DNA of 41,704 nucleotides. Origin: an uncultured Flavobacterium sp. Lineage in GTDB: Bacteria; Bacteroidota; Bacteroidia; Flavobacteriales; Flavobacteriaceae. How positions within the stretch are numbered: position 1 is the first letter of the stretch; each line of letters starts with the position of its first letter. This document shows positions 26,919 through 35,665 of this stretch, piece after piece. The translations under genes were made by a program, and so were the position numbers. The notes under the pieces were generated by a model. That model ran no database searches, was not told where the DNA came from, and saw only the letters and a list, made by a program, of their open reading frames with translations. The DNA lies in NCBI RefSeq assembly GCF_946481155.1, contig NZ_CAMLMK010000013.1, positions 1 to 41,704 on the forward strand. Reading direction: 5' to 3'.

Positions 26919-26926
26919 TACTTTTG
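26919..26926 (+). promoter_or_regulatory. -7 promoter box of the toroid/VWA operon
   Basis: TACTTTTG matches TAnnTTTG and ends 25 nt before the ATG at 26952. No -33 element is clear. The 151-base divergent gap to the histidine kinase gene is the natural place for LytTR binding sites, but I cannot name one. Confidence 0.5.
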
Positions 26927-26951
26927 AAATGTAATCTTAAAAACAAAAATC

Positions 26952-28256
26952 ATGAAAACGGAAAATCTTTTTATAGCATTGAGCGCCTCCGCCCTAATTG
27001 CAGGAGTCGCCCTGAAAGACAAAATCACTCCGGAGCCTATGTTACTCGTGACTGTTGAAAAACCCGTAACTGAAGAGAAACCCTGCGTTTTCATGTCGGT
27101 CATGGGAGAACAACCCGTAAACGATTATGCAGTGTACAAAAATGATTCCAAAACCAGCTCCACTATAACAGAAGGCCAAAAATGGCTGATCAACGCCCAG
27201 AACAAAGACGGCGGTTGGGGTGCCGGTTCGCACAGCAATCAGGGGGAGATGAATCCGCACGCGGTGAGTTCCGATCCGGCTACAACTGCTATGGCAGCTA
27301 TGGCTTTATACCGTTGTGGCTACACGATTGAAAAAGGAGCTTATAAGCAAAAACTGTCCGAGGCCCTGAATTACTTATTGAATGAAGTAGAAAAAAACAA
27401 AAACAACGACTTCATCACGCAGATACGCAATACCCAAATCCAGACCAAATTAGGCCAGAATATTGATGCCGTACTGACGCTCCAGTTCCTGAATCAGGTG
27501 GTTCCGACATTATCCGACAGGCAATTAACGAAAAGAGTGGAAAATGCGATTCAGATTTGCGTGGATAAAATCGAGAAATCCTATGATGCCAGCGGAAAAG
27601 TATCCGGCGCAGGATGGGCGGGCGTTCTGCAATCCTCGTTTGCTAATTCCGGCTTGGAACAGGCGTCGAAAAACAAAAACATTAAGGTCAGCAAAGACAA
27701 GATAGATGCCGCCAGAAACTACCAGAAAAGCAATTATGACGCCGATAGCAATACCGCTAAAACCGATGACGGCGCAGGAATCATGCTATATGCCGTGAGC
27801 AGCTCGGTAAGAGGAAGCGCCGGTGAAGCGAAAGAAGCCGAAACACTTTTAGAACAGGCAAAAGCCTCAGGCAAAATCGACAGAAAAGCAATCCTGAACC
27901 GTGAAAATCTTGAAAAAATAGGTATCTCCAGAGAAAAAGCAGCCAGTTATGAAGTGGCGGATAAAGTCTACAAAGCAGCAAAAGTACAGGCTATGGACGA
28001 CAATGTGATGAGCGGCTTCGGAAATAACGGTGGCGAAGAATTCCTCAGTTTCCTTCAAACCGGCGAGTCCATGATCGTGAAAAAAGACAACGACTGGAAA
28101 ACCTGGTACGACAACGTGAGCGGGAAAATGCTGAAAATCCAAAACCAGGACGGGAGCTGGAACGGGCACCACTGCATCACGAGCCCGGTCTTCTGTACCG
28201 CTACTTGCCTATTAATTCTTACGATTGAAAACGACATTAAAAATCTTCAGCAATAA
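26952..28256 (+). CDS. Prenyltransferase/squalene-oxidase-repeat (alpha/alpha-toroid) exported protein
   Basis: A 434-residue protein with an N-terminal hydrophobic segment ('LFIALSASALIAGVAL') that may be an uncleaved anchor or a signal peptide. The body has QW-type repeats of the terpene-cyclase/protein-prenyltransferase toroid fold: 'WLINAQNKDGGWGAGSHSNQ', 'DPATTAMAAMALYRCGYT' and the C-terminal 'KIQNQDGSWNGHHC'. The squalene-hopene cyclase motif DxDDTA is absent, so a cyclase role is doubtful; a structural or binding role in the periplasm is more likely. It is the first gene of a two-gene operon with the VWA lipoprotein (18-base gap) and is divergent from the LytS/LytTR pair. Confidence 0.8.
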   Translation: MKTENLFIALSASALIAGVALKDKITPEPMLLVTVEKPVTEEKPCVFMSVMGEQPVNDYAVYKNDSKTSSTITEGQKWLINAQNKDGGWGAGSHSNQGEMNPHAVSSDPATTAMAAMALYRCGYTIEKGAYKQKLSEALNYLLNEVEKNKNNDFITQIRNTQIQTKLGQNIDAVLTLQFLNQVVPTLSDRQLTKRVENAIQICVDKIEKSYDASGKVSGAGWAGVLQSSFANSGLEQASKNKNIKVSKDKIDAARNYQKSNYDADSNTAKTDDGAGIMLYAVSSSVRGSAGEAKEAETLLEQAKASGKIDRKAILNRENLEKIGISREKAASYEVADKVYKAAKVQAMDDNVMSGFGNNGGEEFLSFLQTGESMIVKKDNDWKTWYDNVSGKMLKIQNQDGSWNGHHCITSPVFCTATCLLILTIENDIKNLQQ

Positions 28257-28274
28257 CTAAAAAACAATCACAGT

Positions 28275-29438
28275 ATGAAATCAACATTTATCATTTCCGC
28301 CCTTTTTGCCACGGCGCTGACTTTCGCAAATTGCACTACCAATGGCCAGGCTAATCGTATAAACTGCCCAAAACCACTCAGCGCTGAAAAACCGGCAAAT
28401 ACCAAAATTCAGGTAGCCATTTTACTGGACACTTCAAACAGCATGGACGGCTTGATCGAACAGGCAAAATCCCGTTTGTGGAATATCGTCAATACGTTAA
28501 CTACGCTTAAATACAATGGAAAAACCCCTGATATTGAAATTGGCCTGTACGAATACGGTAACGACGGACTGTCCTCACAATCCAATTATATCAGACAGGT
28601 CGCGCCGTTGACCACCGATCTGGATCTGATTTCCGAAAAACTATTTTCCCTTCGCACCAATGGCGGAAACGAATATTGCGGTGCCGTAATTGCCGATGCA
28701 ACAAAACAGCTTTCATGGGGCAAGGACAATTCGAACATGAAGCTGATCTATATCGCCGGGAATGAACCGTTCAATCAGGGCGGGATTAATTACAAAGAAG
28801 CTATCAGCGATGCATTGCGAAATGACATTTACGTGAATACTATTTTCTGCGGAAATCAGCAGGAAGGCATCAGTACATTTTGGAAAGACGGCGCCGATGC
28901 GGGAAAAGGGAAGTATTTCAACATCGACTCCAATCAGGCAGTGCATTACATTGTGACCCCTTATGATGTAAGGATTTCCGAATGCAATACCAAAATCAAT
29001 ACGACTTACATAAGCTACGGTTCGAAAGGACACGAAAAGAAAATGAACCAGGAAATGCAGGATCGTAACGCACAAGGTGTTTCGGCAGCGAATTTTGCCG
29101 AAAGGGCTGTAAGCAAATCGAAAGCCGTGTATAAAAACGAAAGCTGGGATTTGGTGGACAAGCTGAAGGATGACAAAGAAGCAGTGACCAAACTAAAAAA
29201 AGAAGAATTGCCGAAAGAACTTCAAAACAAAAGCAAAGACGAGATTAAAGTCTACGTGGAACAAAAATCCAAAGAACGTGAAGCCATTCAGAAAGAAATG
29301 AACGAATTAGCAAAAAAACGCCAGGCCTACATCGACGCCGAAGCCAAGAAAACAAAATCACAGGACGATTTGGGTCAGGCGATAAACACTTCTGTGCTTG
29401 CTTTTGCTAAAGTCAAAGGGTATACAGTAGAGAAATAA
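28275..29438 (+). CDS. VWA-domain lipoprotein
   Basis: A 387-residue protein. The N terminus 'MKSTFIISALFATALTFANC' ends in C20, a plausible lipidation site, although N before the Cys is unusual. A von Willebrand A domain starts at about residue 45 with the MIDAS motif D52-T-S54-N-S56 ('ILLDTSNSMDG'), so it should bind a divalent cation and a protein partner. From about 270 the chain becomes a Lys/Glu-rich helical tail ('KEELPKELQNKSKDEIKVYV', 'QKEMNELAKKRQAYIDAEAK'). It is co-transcribed with the toroid protein and ends at a strong terminator. The function is unknown; the pair probably acts together in the envelope. Confidence 0.82.
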   Translation: MKSTFIISALFATALTFANCTTNGQANRINCPKPLSAEKPANTKIQVAILLDTSNSMDGLIEQAKSRLWNIVNTLTTLKYNGKTPDIEIGLYEYGNDGLSSQSNYIRQVAPLTTDLDLISEKLFSLRTNGGNEYCGAVIADATKQLSWGKDNSNMKLIYIAGNEPFNQGGINYKEAISDALRNDIYVNTIFCGNQQEGISTFWKDGADAGKGKYFNIDSNQAVHYIVTPYDVRISECNTKINTTYISYGSKGHEKKMNQEMQDRNAQGVSAANFAERAVSKSKAVYKNESWDLVDKLKDDKEAVTKLKKEELPKELQNKSKDEIKVYVEQKSKEREAIQKEMNELAKKRQAYIDAEAKKTKSQDDLGQAINTSVLAFAKVKGYTVEK

Positions 29439-29457
29439 ACACAAATCCCATAGATGA

Positions 29458-29500
29458 AAAACATCCTAAAGTCAATTCGATTTTAGGATGTTTTATTTTT
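29458..29500 (+). terminator. Terminator of the toroid/VWA operon
   Basis: AAAACATCCTAAA (29458-29470) and TTTAGGATGTTTT (29482-29494) form a perfect 13-bp stem with an 11-nt loop, followed by TTTTATTTTT. Confidence 0.88.
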
Positions 29501-29565
29501 AACCGCTTAGAAATTAAGCCGTTTAAAAATATTTAATACTTTTACTTCAACCCAAAACTAAAACT

Positions 29566-31101
29566 ATGAAACTTACCATTTCCTTCTTATTATCCATTGC
29601 AGCCACCTGTTGTTTTGCACAGCAGAATGTGATGATAAGCAACCTCAACTCGCCCAGCGAACCTTCCATCGCCATTAATCCGAACAACACCAACCAACTC
29701 GTTGCCGGAAGTAACATTAGCAATGTCTACACCAGTAACGATGCCGGTTTAACGTGGACAAAAAACACCTTAAGCTCAACATACGGTGTTTGGGGCGACC
29801 CTACGATTATTTGCGATAACAACAACAATTTCTATTATTTCCATCTTTCTAATCCACCTGTTTCCGGCAGCTGGATTGACCGTATCGTGTGCCAGAAAAC
29901 ATCAAACCTGGGCACCAACTGGAGCAGCGGAACATACATGGGCTTAAACGGAACCAAACAACAGGACAAGCAATGGGCTGTTTTCGATAATAGCAGCAAC
30001 AACATTTATGTAACCTGGACACAATTTGACGATTATGGCAATTCGGATCCGACAAAAAAAACCCACATCCGGTTTTCTAAATCTACCGATGCTGGAGCTA
30101 CCTGGTCGCCAGCCATAAAAATCAATAACACCGACGGAATGTGTGTTGACGATAGCGATACCGTTGAAGGCGCTGTTCCAACAGTCGGTCCCGCGGGACA
30201 AATTTATGTGTCGTGGTCGGGTCCTGCCGGGATTGTTTTCAAAAAATCATTGGATCACGGCGTAACCTGGTCGGCGAATGAAATCCCGATTGTGCCAACA
30301 CACCGCTGGGATTTTGCCATACCCGGGGTAGATCGTCCAAACGGGATGCCGGTTACTGCCTGCGATATCAGTGGTGGCCCCCATAACGGAACGATTTATG
30401 TAAATTGGTCCGACCAAAGCAATGGTCCAAATGACACCGATATCTTTCTTTCCAAATCAACCGATGGCGGAAACACCTGGAGCGCACCTTTTAGAGTAAA
30501 TAATGATGCCCCCGGAAAACATCAGTTCTTTTCCTGGATGACCATCGACCAGACCAATGGCTACATTTACATTGTTTTTTATGATCGCAGAAATTACATC
30601 AACAACAATACCGATGTTTATTTAGCCTATTCTACCAACGGCGGTGCTTCCTTTACAAATACAAAAATAAGCACTACGCCTTTTTTACCGGTTTCTTCTG
30701 TATTTATGGGCGATTATACCAATATTACAGCACATAATGGCGTGATAAGGCCAATGTGGACAAGAATGGACAGCGGGCAGGTAAGTGTCTGGACGGCTTT
30801 GGTGTCGCATAGTCTGCTTGCTACAGAAACGTTTACTGACGAGAATGAAAATACCGTCGTAAATTACCCGAATCCCTCCTCGGAAGAATGTTATTTTTCT
30901 TTTAAACTGTATAAAGAAAGTCCCGTGTCTATTAAAATTTATGACCTTACCGGAAAAGATGTACATACTGTAGTAAACAAAACCTTTCCTTTAGGCAAAC
31001 ATGTTCTTTCCATGAAGAGTAAATTACTTCAGCCGGGAGAATATCTGTATGTTATTAAAACCGATTACTATACAAAATCGAAGAAAATGATTGTGGAGTA
31101 A
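29566..31101 (+). CDS. Sialidase-fold (BNR) secreted protein with T9SS type A domain
   Basis: A 511-residue precursor. The signal peptide ends 'ATCCFAQ'. Five Asp-box-like repeats are visible ('SNDAGLTW', 'STDAGATW', 'SLDHGVTW', 'STDGGNTW', 'STNGGASF'), typical of six-bladed sialidase-superfamily propellers. I see no clear RIP/FRIP arginine motif, so sialidase activity is not supported. The last 80 residues are a type A sorting domain ('YPNPSSEECYFSF', 'IKIYDLTGKDV', 'LQPGEYLYVIKT'). It is transcribed alone between two terminators. TACTTTTA at 29537-29544 is a promoter candidate 21 nt before the start. Confidence 0.87.
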   Translation: MKLTISFLLSIAATCCFAQQNVMISNLNSPSEPSIAINPNNTNQLVAGSNISNVYTSNDAGLTWTKNTLSSTYGVWGDPTIICDNNNNFYYFHLSNPPVSGSWIDRIVCQKTSNLGTNWSSGTYMGLNGTKQQDKQWAVFDNSSNNIYVTWTQFDDYGNSDPTKKTHIRFSKSTDAGATWSPAIKINNTDGMCVDDSDTVEGAVPTVGPAGQIYVSWSGPAGIVFKKSLDHGVTWSANEIPIVPTHRWDFAIPGVDRPNGMPVTACDISGGPHNGTIYVNWSDQSNGPNDTDIFLSKSTDGGNTWSAPFRVNNDAPGKHQFFSWMTIDQTNGYIYIVFYDRRNYINNNTDVYLAYSTNGGASFTNTKISTTPFLPVSSVFMGDYTNITAHNGVIRPMWTRMDSGQVSVWTALVSHSLLATETFTDENENTVVNYPNPSSEECYFSFKLYKESPVSIKIYDLTGKDVHTVVNKTFPLGKHVLSMKSKLLQPGEYLYVIKTDYYTKSKKMIVE

Positions 31102-31142
31102 GACAAATACCCTTGCCGTCATTACGATTGCATACCTGAAAC

Positions 31143-31174
31143 AAAAAACCTGGCAAATATGTCGGGTTTTTTTT
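31143..31174 (+). terminator. Terminator of the sialidase-fold gene
   Basis: AAAAAACCTG (31143-31152) pairs with CGGGTTTTTT (31163-31172) with one T-G wobble; the stem runs into a T8 tract. Confidence 0.75.
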
Positions 31175-31204
31175 ATAAATTTATGACAATCAAATCATTG
31201 CATC

Positions 31205-32584
31205 ATGAAAACTAGGCTTCTTTTTATTGTTTTACTGTTTATCCAATGCACTGACCAGCATTCGCAAACTGCTGTCATCGGACTTCAGAATTTTGCTTCC
31301 GGATTTTCTTCCCCGGTGGAAATCACGCATTGCGGTGACAGCCGGCTTTTTGTAGTCGAACAGGACGGGCTGATCAAAATTCTCAATTCCAATGGCACTA
31401 CAAATGCTACGCCTTTCCTGAACATCACCAGTCTCACGAACGGAGGTGGCGAACGCGGATTGCTGGGATTAGCCTTCCATCCGAATTATGCTTCCAACGG
31501 TTTTTTCTATGTCAATTATACTAACACCTCCGGCAATACGGTAATTGCAAGATATTCCGTTAGTGCGGGTGACCCAAATGTTGCCAGCCCTACAGGTACA
31601 ATCTTACTGACTATAGCACAGCCTTATGCCAATCACAATGGCGGAACATTAAAATTTGGTTCCGACGGGTATCTCTACATCGGCATGGGTGATGGCGGAA
31701 GCGGTGGCGATCCTGAAAACCGGGCGCAAAATATCAATGAACTACTGGGAAAAATGCTCCGGATTGATGTCAATTCAGGTTCGCCTTACGGAATTCCTGC
31801 TTCCAATCCTTACGTTGGAGTTGCAGGGGAAGATGAAATCTGGGCAATCGGACTTCGAAACCCGTGGAAATTTTCCTTTGACCGTCAGAACGGCGATTTA
31901 TGGATAGCCGATGTCGGTCAGAATGCCTACGAAGAAGTCAACCGTGCCGGTGCTGCGGAAGGTGGACTGAATTACGGATGGCGCTGTTATGAAGGAAATA
32001 CGGCTTATAACACTGCGGGCTGTCCTCCACAAGCGTCGATGAAATCGCCTTTATTTGTAACTACGCATGCTTCCGGAGCGTGCTCAATCACTGGCGGTTA
32101 TGTCTATCGGGGAAGTTTGTACCCGAATTTTCAGGGTAAATATTTCTTTTCGGATTACTGCCTGGCAAAAATCGGGATGTCGGATGCTTCAGGAAATGTG
32201 ACGTTTTCAAGCACTTTTACCGGAAACAGTTTTGTGACTTTCGGGGAAGACGTTAATGGCGAACTCTATGTCGGTTCCATTGGCAATGGGATCATCTACA
32301 AAATCATCGATACATCGCTTGGCGTTGCGGAAAATGATAAAAAAGCGTTTAACGTTTACCCAAATCCTGCAAAGTCGGAAGTTTTTATCAGCAGTAATAA
32401 CGAAGCGACCTATGCGACAAGTGTTGAAATCAATGATCTTAACGGGAAAAAATTACTTTCGCAAAAAACGGAGAACGTTCCAATTCATGCTGTAAACACG
32501 GAAGTTCTGGCAACCGGTTTGTATTTGTTAAAAATAGGAACAAATTTGGGAGGGTTTACAATATTTAAAGTTGCAATTCGTTAA
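31205..32584 (+). CDS. PQQ-dependent sugar dehydrogenase-like protein (GSDH family) with T9SS type A domain
   Basis: A 459-residue exported protein of the glucose/sorbosone dehydrogenase beta-propeller family. Family motifs are 'GERGLLGLAFHPNY', 'NHNGGTLKFGSDGYLYIGMG' (carrying the likely catalytic His), 'GLRNPWKFSFD' (the PQQ-binding Arg) and 'WIADVGQNAYEEVN'. It would oxidise a sugar or polyol outside the inner membrane if PQQ is available. Residues of about 375-459 are a T9SS type A domain ('FNVYPNPAKSEVF', 'VLATGLYLLKIGTN'). The N terminus has a hydrophobic core followed by a Cys ('LLFIQC'), which could be read as a lipobox, but a signal peptidase I site near 'HSQ' fits a T9SS substrate better. 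TAAATTTA at 31176-31183 is a weak promoter candidate. Confidence 0.87.
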   Translation: MKTRLLFIVLLFIQCTDQHSQTAVIGLQNFASGFSSPVEITHCGDSRLFVVEQDGLIKILNSNGTTNATPFLNITSLTNGGGERGLLGLAFHPNYASNGFFYVNYTNTSGNTVIARYSVSAGDPNVASPTGTILLTIAQPYANHNGGTLKFGSDGYLYIGMGDGGSGGDPENRAQNINELLGKMLRIDVNSGSPYGIPASNPYVGVAGEDEIWAIGLRNPWKFSFDRQNGDLWIADVGQNAYEEVNRAGAAEGGLNYGWRCYEGNTAYNTAGCPPQASMKSPLFVTTHASGACSITGGYVYRGSLYPNFQGKYFFSDYCLAKIGMSDASGNVTFSSTFTGNSFVTFGEDVNGELYVGSIGNGIIYKIIDTSLGVAENDKKAFNVYPNPAKSEVFISSNNEATYATSVEINDLNGKKLLSQKTENVPIHAVNTEVLATGLYLLKIGTNLGGFTIFKVAIR

Positions 32585-32610
32585 TTATAAATAATTAGCT
32601 ACAAAAGTTT

Positions 32611-33519
32611 ATGAAAAACCTACTATTCTTACTGGTAATTGTTGCATCAGTCACACTTTCTTCTTTCAGATATGCCACTCCGATCAGGAATAATAAAAAC
32701 TCTGAGACCAATTATATTCTCTATTATTCTAAGGTAAACGAAGCGAAAGCTTTATATGATGCGAAAAAATATACAGAATGTTTTACTATACTTGACAACT
32801 TATTCAGGAAATATGAGCCCATTGAAACATTGTTTATTTACGAAATGGACCTGTATTGCAAATTGGCCTACGACCTGAAAAAATATTCCGCCATCAAACA
32901 GGTGGTGCCCATTATGATAAAAAAATACGGCAGGCAACCTTATGATTATGAGCATTATGCAAGTATTTATGACGACTATGGAGCAGGATGGAAAGATATT
33001 ATTGCCCATTCTTCCTATACAGAAGCGGAATTAAAAGCAATGTACAACGAACACTTATCAAAAGTCAATTATACTCTGAAAGATACCATTGTAGAAATGG
33101 TGAAAAGGGATCAGTTGGTCAGACGGGAAAATATTCCTTCAAAACTGGACTCGGTAAATAAAGCCCATGGTAAAATACTTCAGCATATTGTAACAAAATA
33201 TGGCTATCCGACAGAAACCTTAGTTGGCAGCATGAAATTGGAAAACCCGGTAAAACCTGCCTATCTTTCTGCAATGCTCAAACATATGGATTATGAATTG
33301 TGCCTTATTCTACAGCCTTTGCTTTACGAAGAAGTCAAAAAAGGCAAATGCCCTCCTTTCATCTATGCCGGCATGCTGGATCATCTCAAGGTAGTCCGAA
33401 AAATGCAAACCCCATTCCCTTACTATGGAACTTATAATACCAACGTGCCGCTGGATCTCTCCGGAGTAGATGCTGCAAGATTATCAATAGGCTTGCCTCC
33501 TCTTAAAAAAGAAAAATAA
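32611..33519 (+). CDS. Exported protein with DUF6624-like C-terminal region
   Basis: A 302-residue protein. The signal peptide is roughly residues 1-22 ('LLFLLVIVASVTLSSF'). The first half is helical and TPR-like ('AKALYDAKKYTECFTILDNL'). The second half fits the DUF6624 pattern as I recall it: 'KRDQLVRR', 'LDSVNKAHGKILQHIVTKYG', 'YPTETLVGS', 'LKHMDYELCLILQPLL' and the final 'YYGTY'. The function of that family is unknown. It follows the sugar dehydrogenase by 26 bases on the same strand and is probably co-transcribed with it. There is no terminator between it and the convergent aldo/keto reductase gene, 6 bases away. Confidence 0.65.
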   Translation: MKNLLFLLVIVASVTLSSFRYATPIRNNKNSETNYILYYSKVNEAKALYDAKKYTECFTILDNLFRKYEPIETLFIYEMDLYCKLAYDLKKYSAIKQVVPIMIKKYGRQPYDYEHYASIYDDYGAGWKDIIAHSSYTEAELKAMYNEHLSKVNYTLKDTIVEMVKRDQLVRRENIPSKLDSVNKAHGKILQHIVTKYGYPTETLVGSMKLENPVKPAYLSAMLKHMDYELCLILQPLLYEEVKKGKCPPFIYAGMLDHLKVVRKMQTPFPYYGTYNTNVPLDLSGVDAARLSIGLPPLKKEK

Positions 33520-33525
33520 GCTTGC

Positions 33526-34566
33526 TTACGGCGCCGGATTCGGGATCAGTTCCTGTATTTTATTGATTTCAGCCAGGATTTTATCAGTTAAGGTAATGTC
33601 AAACGCATTGATATTTTCCTCTAATTGCTCCAACGTTGTTGCTCCGATAATCGTAGAAGTCACAAACTTTTGATGGTGTACGAAAGCGATCCCCATTTCG
33701 GTTACGGTCAGTCCGCATTCATGTGCCAGCTCCTGGTATAATTTAGTCGCCTTGTGGCAATTATCGTTTGTATATCTTGTAAAATGCGGAAATAATGCCA
33801 ATCGGGAGTTCGGCACGATACCATTTAAGTGCTTTCCGGTAATGAATCCAAAACCTAACGGAGAATAGGCCATTAAACCGACATTCTCCCGCATGCAGAT
33901 TTCAGATAAACCTATTTCAAACAAGCGGTTAAGCAGCGAATACGGATTTTGGATCGTAGCGATTCTGGGAAGATTATGTTTTTCGCTTTCATTCAGAAAA
34001 CGCATCACCCCCCACGGATTTTCATTGGAAACCCCGATATGTTTTATTTTACCTTCTTTGATCAGGCCGTCAAAAACGGTTAGAACTTCTAAGATATTAT
34101 CCTGCCAATGGTTGTCGATTTCCATCATCCCTCGTTTCCCGAACATATTCATCACACGCTCCGGCCAATGCATCTGGTATAAATCGATGTAATCTGTCTG
34201 CAGGTTTTTCAGGCTTAAATCAACGGCTTCATGCAGGCTTTTTTTGGAAAAATCCAAAGGTTGGCGGATATAACCCATCCCTCTGTTCGGACCTGCAATT
34301 TTCGTTGCAACTACCAGTTCTTCCCTTTTACTTTTCCCGATTTTATGGATCCAGCTTCCGATATGGCGCTCGGTACTTCCAAAAATATGCTCGTTCCCGC
34401 CAATCGGGTACATTTCGGCCGTATCGATAAAATTGATGCCGCGCTCAATAGCGTAATCCAATTGCGAATGGGCTTCAGCTTCAGTATTCTGGTTCCCGAA
34501 AGTCATCGTGCCCAGGCATATTTTACTTACTGTTAAATCGGTATTGGGTAAAGTTGTATAGTTCAT
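33526..34566 (-). CDS. Aldo/keto reductase, Tas-like
   Basis: A 346-residue NADP(H)-dependent oxidoreductase with a TIM barrel. The catalytic tetrad is visible: D48 and Y53 in 'NFIDTAEMYP', Lys in 'LVVATKIAG' and His in 'LYQMHWPER'. The 'GTMTFGNQNTEAEAHSQLD' start and 'GVSNENPWGVMRFL' resemble E. coli Tas more than other AKRs. The substrate is not deducible. It is cytoplasmic, a single gene, with a promoter box at 34586-34593. Confidence 0.9.
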   Translation of the reverse strand: MNYTTLPNTDLTVSKICLGTMTFGNQNTEAEAHSQLDYAIERGINFIDTAEMYPIGGNEHIFGSTERHIGSWIHKIGKSKREELVVATKIAGPNRGMGYIRQPLDFSKKSLHEAVDLSLKNLQTDYIDLYQMHWPERVMNMFGKRGMMEIDNHWQDNILEVLTVFDGLIKEGKIKHIGVSNENPWGVMRFLNESEKHNLPRIATIQNPYSLLNRLFEIGLSEICMRENVGLMAYSPLGFGFITGKHLNGIVPNSRLALFPHFTRYTNDNCHKATKLYQELAHECGLTVTEMGIAFVHHQKFVTSTIIGATTLEQLEENINAFDITLTDKILAEINKIQELIPNPAP

Positions 34567-34585
34567 CTTTTAAGTTGCAAGGCTG

Positions 34586-34593
34586 CAAAGATA
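34586..34593 (-). promoter_or_regulatory. -7 promoter box of the aldo/keto reductase gene
   Basis: TATCTTTG on the minus strand, exactly 19 nt before the ATG. It is embedded in CAAAG quasi-repeats (34577-34608: 'tgcaaggctgcaaag', 'acaaagttgcaaag'). Confidence 0.55.
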
Positions 34594-34617
34594 CAAAGTT
34601 GCAAAGTTTAGGTAAAC

Positions 34618-34652
34618 AAAAAAGGCTCAGAATACATCTGAACCTTCTTTTT
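34618..34652 (-). terminator. Terminator of the OmpA-family lipoprotein gene
   Basis: AAGGcTCAGA (34622-34631) pairs with TCTGAaCCTT (34637-34646) with one internal mismatch. On the minus strand the hairpin is followed by TTTTTTG. It lies about 50 bases past the stop codon at 34700. Confidence 0.65.
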
Positions 34653-34664
34653 ATAATGAATTAA

Positions 34665-34693
34665 TAACTCAGTCACTAAGTAACTCAGTCACT
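34665..34693. repeat. Short direct repeat in the OmpA gene 3' region
   Basis: TAACTCAGTCACT occurs at 34665-34677 and again at 34681-34693, a 16-nt period, just after the OmpA stop codon. Confidence 0.6.
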
Positions 34694-34699
34694 TCATTC

Positions 34700-35665
34700 T
34701 TAAATCTCATTCAATAATTTACTGATTTCATCCAATTTCGGCGTAAGGATAATCTCGATACGACGGTTTTTGGCTTTTCCGTCTGTAGTTTCATTGGAAA
34801 CCAAAGGCGAATATTCTCCGCGACCTGCTGCTGTTAAGTTTTCTTTTCTCACCATTCCGTTTGACGTAAGGATGTTTACGATAGCCGTTGCACGTTTTGT
34901 AGATAAATCCCAGTTGCTTTCAACACCTCCGCCGATAGTTCCTGTGATTTTATCATTATCCGTATGACCTTCAATCAATACGGCGATATCCGGATTATCT
35001 CCCAATACTTTCCCTACTAAGTCTACCGCTTTTTTACCCTCAGGACCTACAGTCCAGCTTCCTGATTCGAAAAGTAATTTATTTTCCATGGAAACATATA
35101 CTTTTCCGTCTTTTTGCTGTACAGTCAAGCCTTTTCCTTCAAACGCTTTAAGCGATTTCGATAAGGTTTCTTTCAGTTTGGTCATTGCTGCTTCTTTCGC
35201 TGCGATCATGCTTTCCAGTTCGTTAACACGGTCAGAGCGGTCTTTCAGGTCTCTGTTCAATTTGTCAAGACGTGCTCTTTCTGCTGCCAAAGCTTTTTCT
35301 TTACCCTCTAATTGCGCTAACAACTCACGGTTTTTATCCATGTTAGTTTTTAAAGCCTCGTCGCTGTTTTTCTCCAGAGCATTGTATGAAGACTGTAACG
35401 TTTTCAGGTTATTGCTTGCTGCTGCATAGTCCGAAGCCAGTTTGTCTCTTTCAGCTTTTAATCTGTCGAGCTCTGTCTGCATTGTTGTTTTCTCCGTTTC
35501 TAACTGGCCTTTCGCTGTTGATAAAGCAGTATTATCATCCGCTAACTGACGGTTTTCCTTTTTCAGATCGGCAAATTTTGTTTCTAAATCGGTGTACATC
35601 TTTTTTGATACACACGATGTGGTCATGGCCAATGCCAAAATCCCTACAGATACTTGTTTTATCAT
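34700..35665 (-). CDS. OmpA-family peptidoglycan-associated lipoprotein with coiled-coil stalk
   Basis: A 321-residue protein. The N terminus 'MIKQVSVGILALAMTTSC' is a lipoprotein signal with C18 as lipidation site. Residues of about 25-185 form a long coiled coil ('LETKFADLKKENRQLADDN', 'LNRDLKDRSDRVNELESMIA'). Residues of about 195-310 are an OmpA C-terminal domain ('LLFESGSWTVGPEGKKAVD', 'VLIEGHTDND', 'LSTKRATAIVNIL', 'AAGRGEYSPLVSNET', 'NRRIEIILTP') that binds peptidoglycan. It likely tethers the outer membrane to the wall. It is 44 bases downstream of the exonuclease III gene, so it may share that transcript; no strong promoter box is seen in the gap. Confidence 0.93.
   Translation of the reverse strand: MIKQVSVGILALAMTTSCVSKKMYTDLETKFADLKKENRQLADDNTALSTAKGQLETEKTTMQTELDRLKAERDKLASDYAAASNNLKTLQSSYNALEKNSDEALKTNMDKNRELLAQLEGKEKALAAERARLDKLNRDLKDRSDRVNELESMIAAKEAAMTKLKETLSKSLKAFEGKGLTVQQKDGKVYVSMENKLLFESGSWTVGPEGKKAVDLVGKVLGDNPDIAVLIEGHTDNDKITGTIGGGVESNWDLSTKRATAIVNILTSNGMVRKENLTAAGRGEYSPLVSNETTDGKAKNRRIEIILTPKLDEISKLLNEI

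Noticed and set aside
29566..31101. Active sialidase
   Set aside because: Asp boxes are clear, but no RIP-type arginine motif or catalytic Tyr/Glu pattern could be identified, so only the fold is called.
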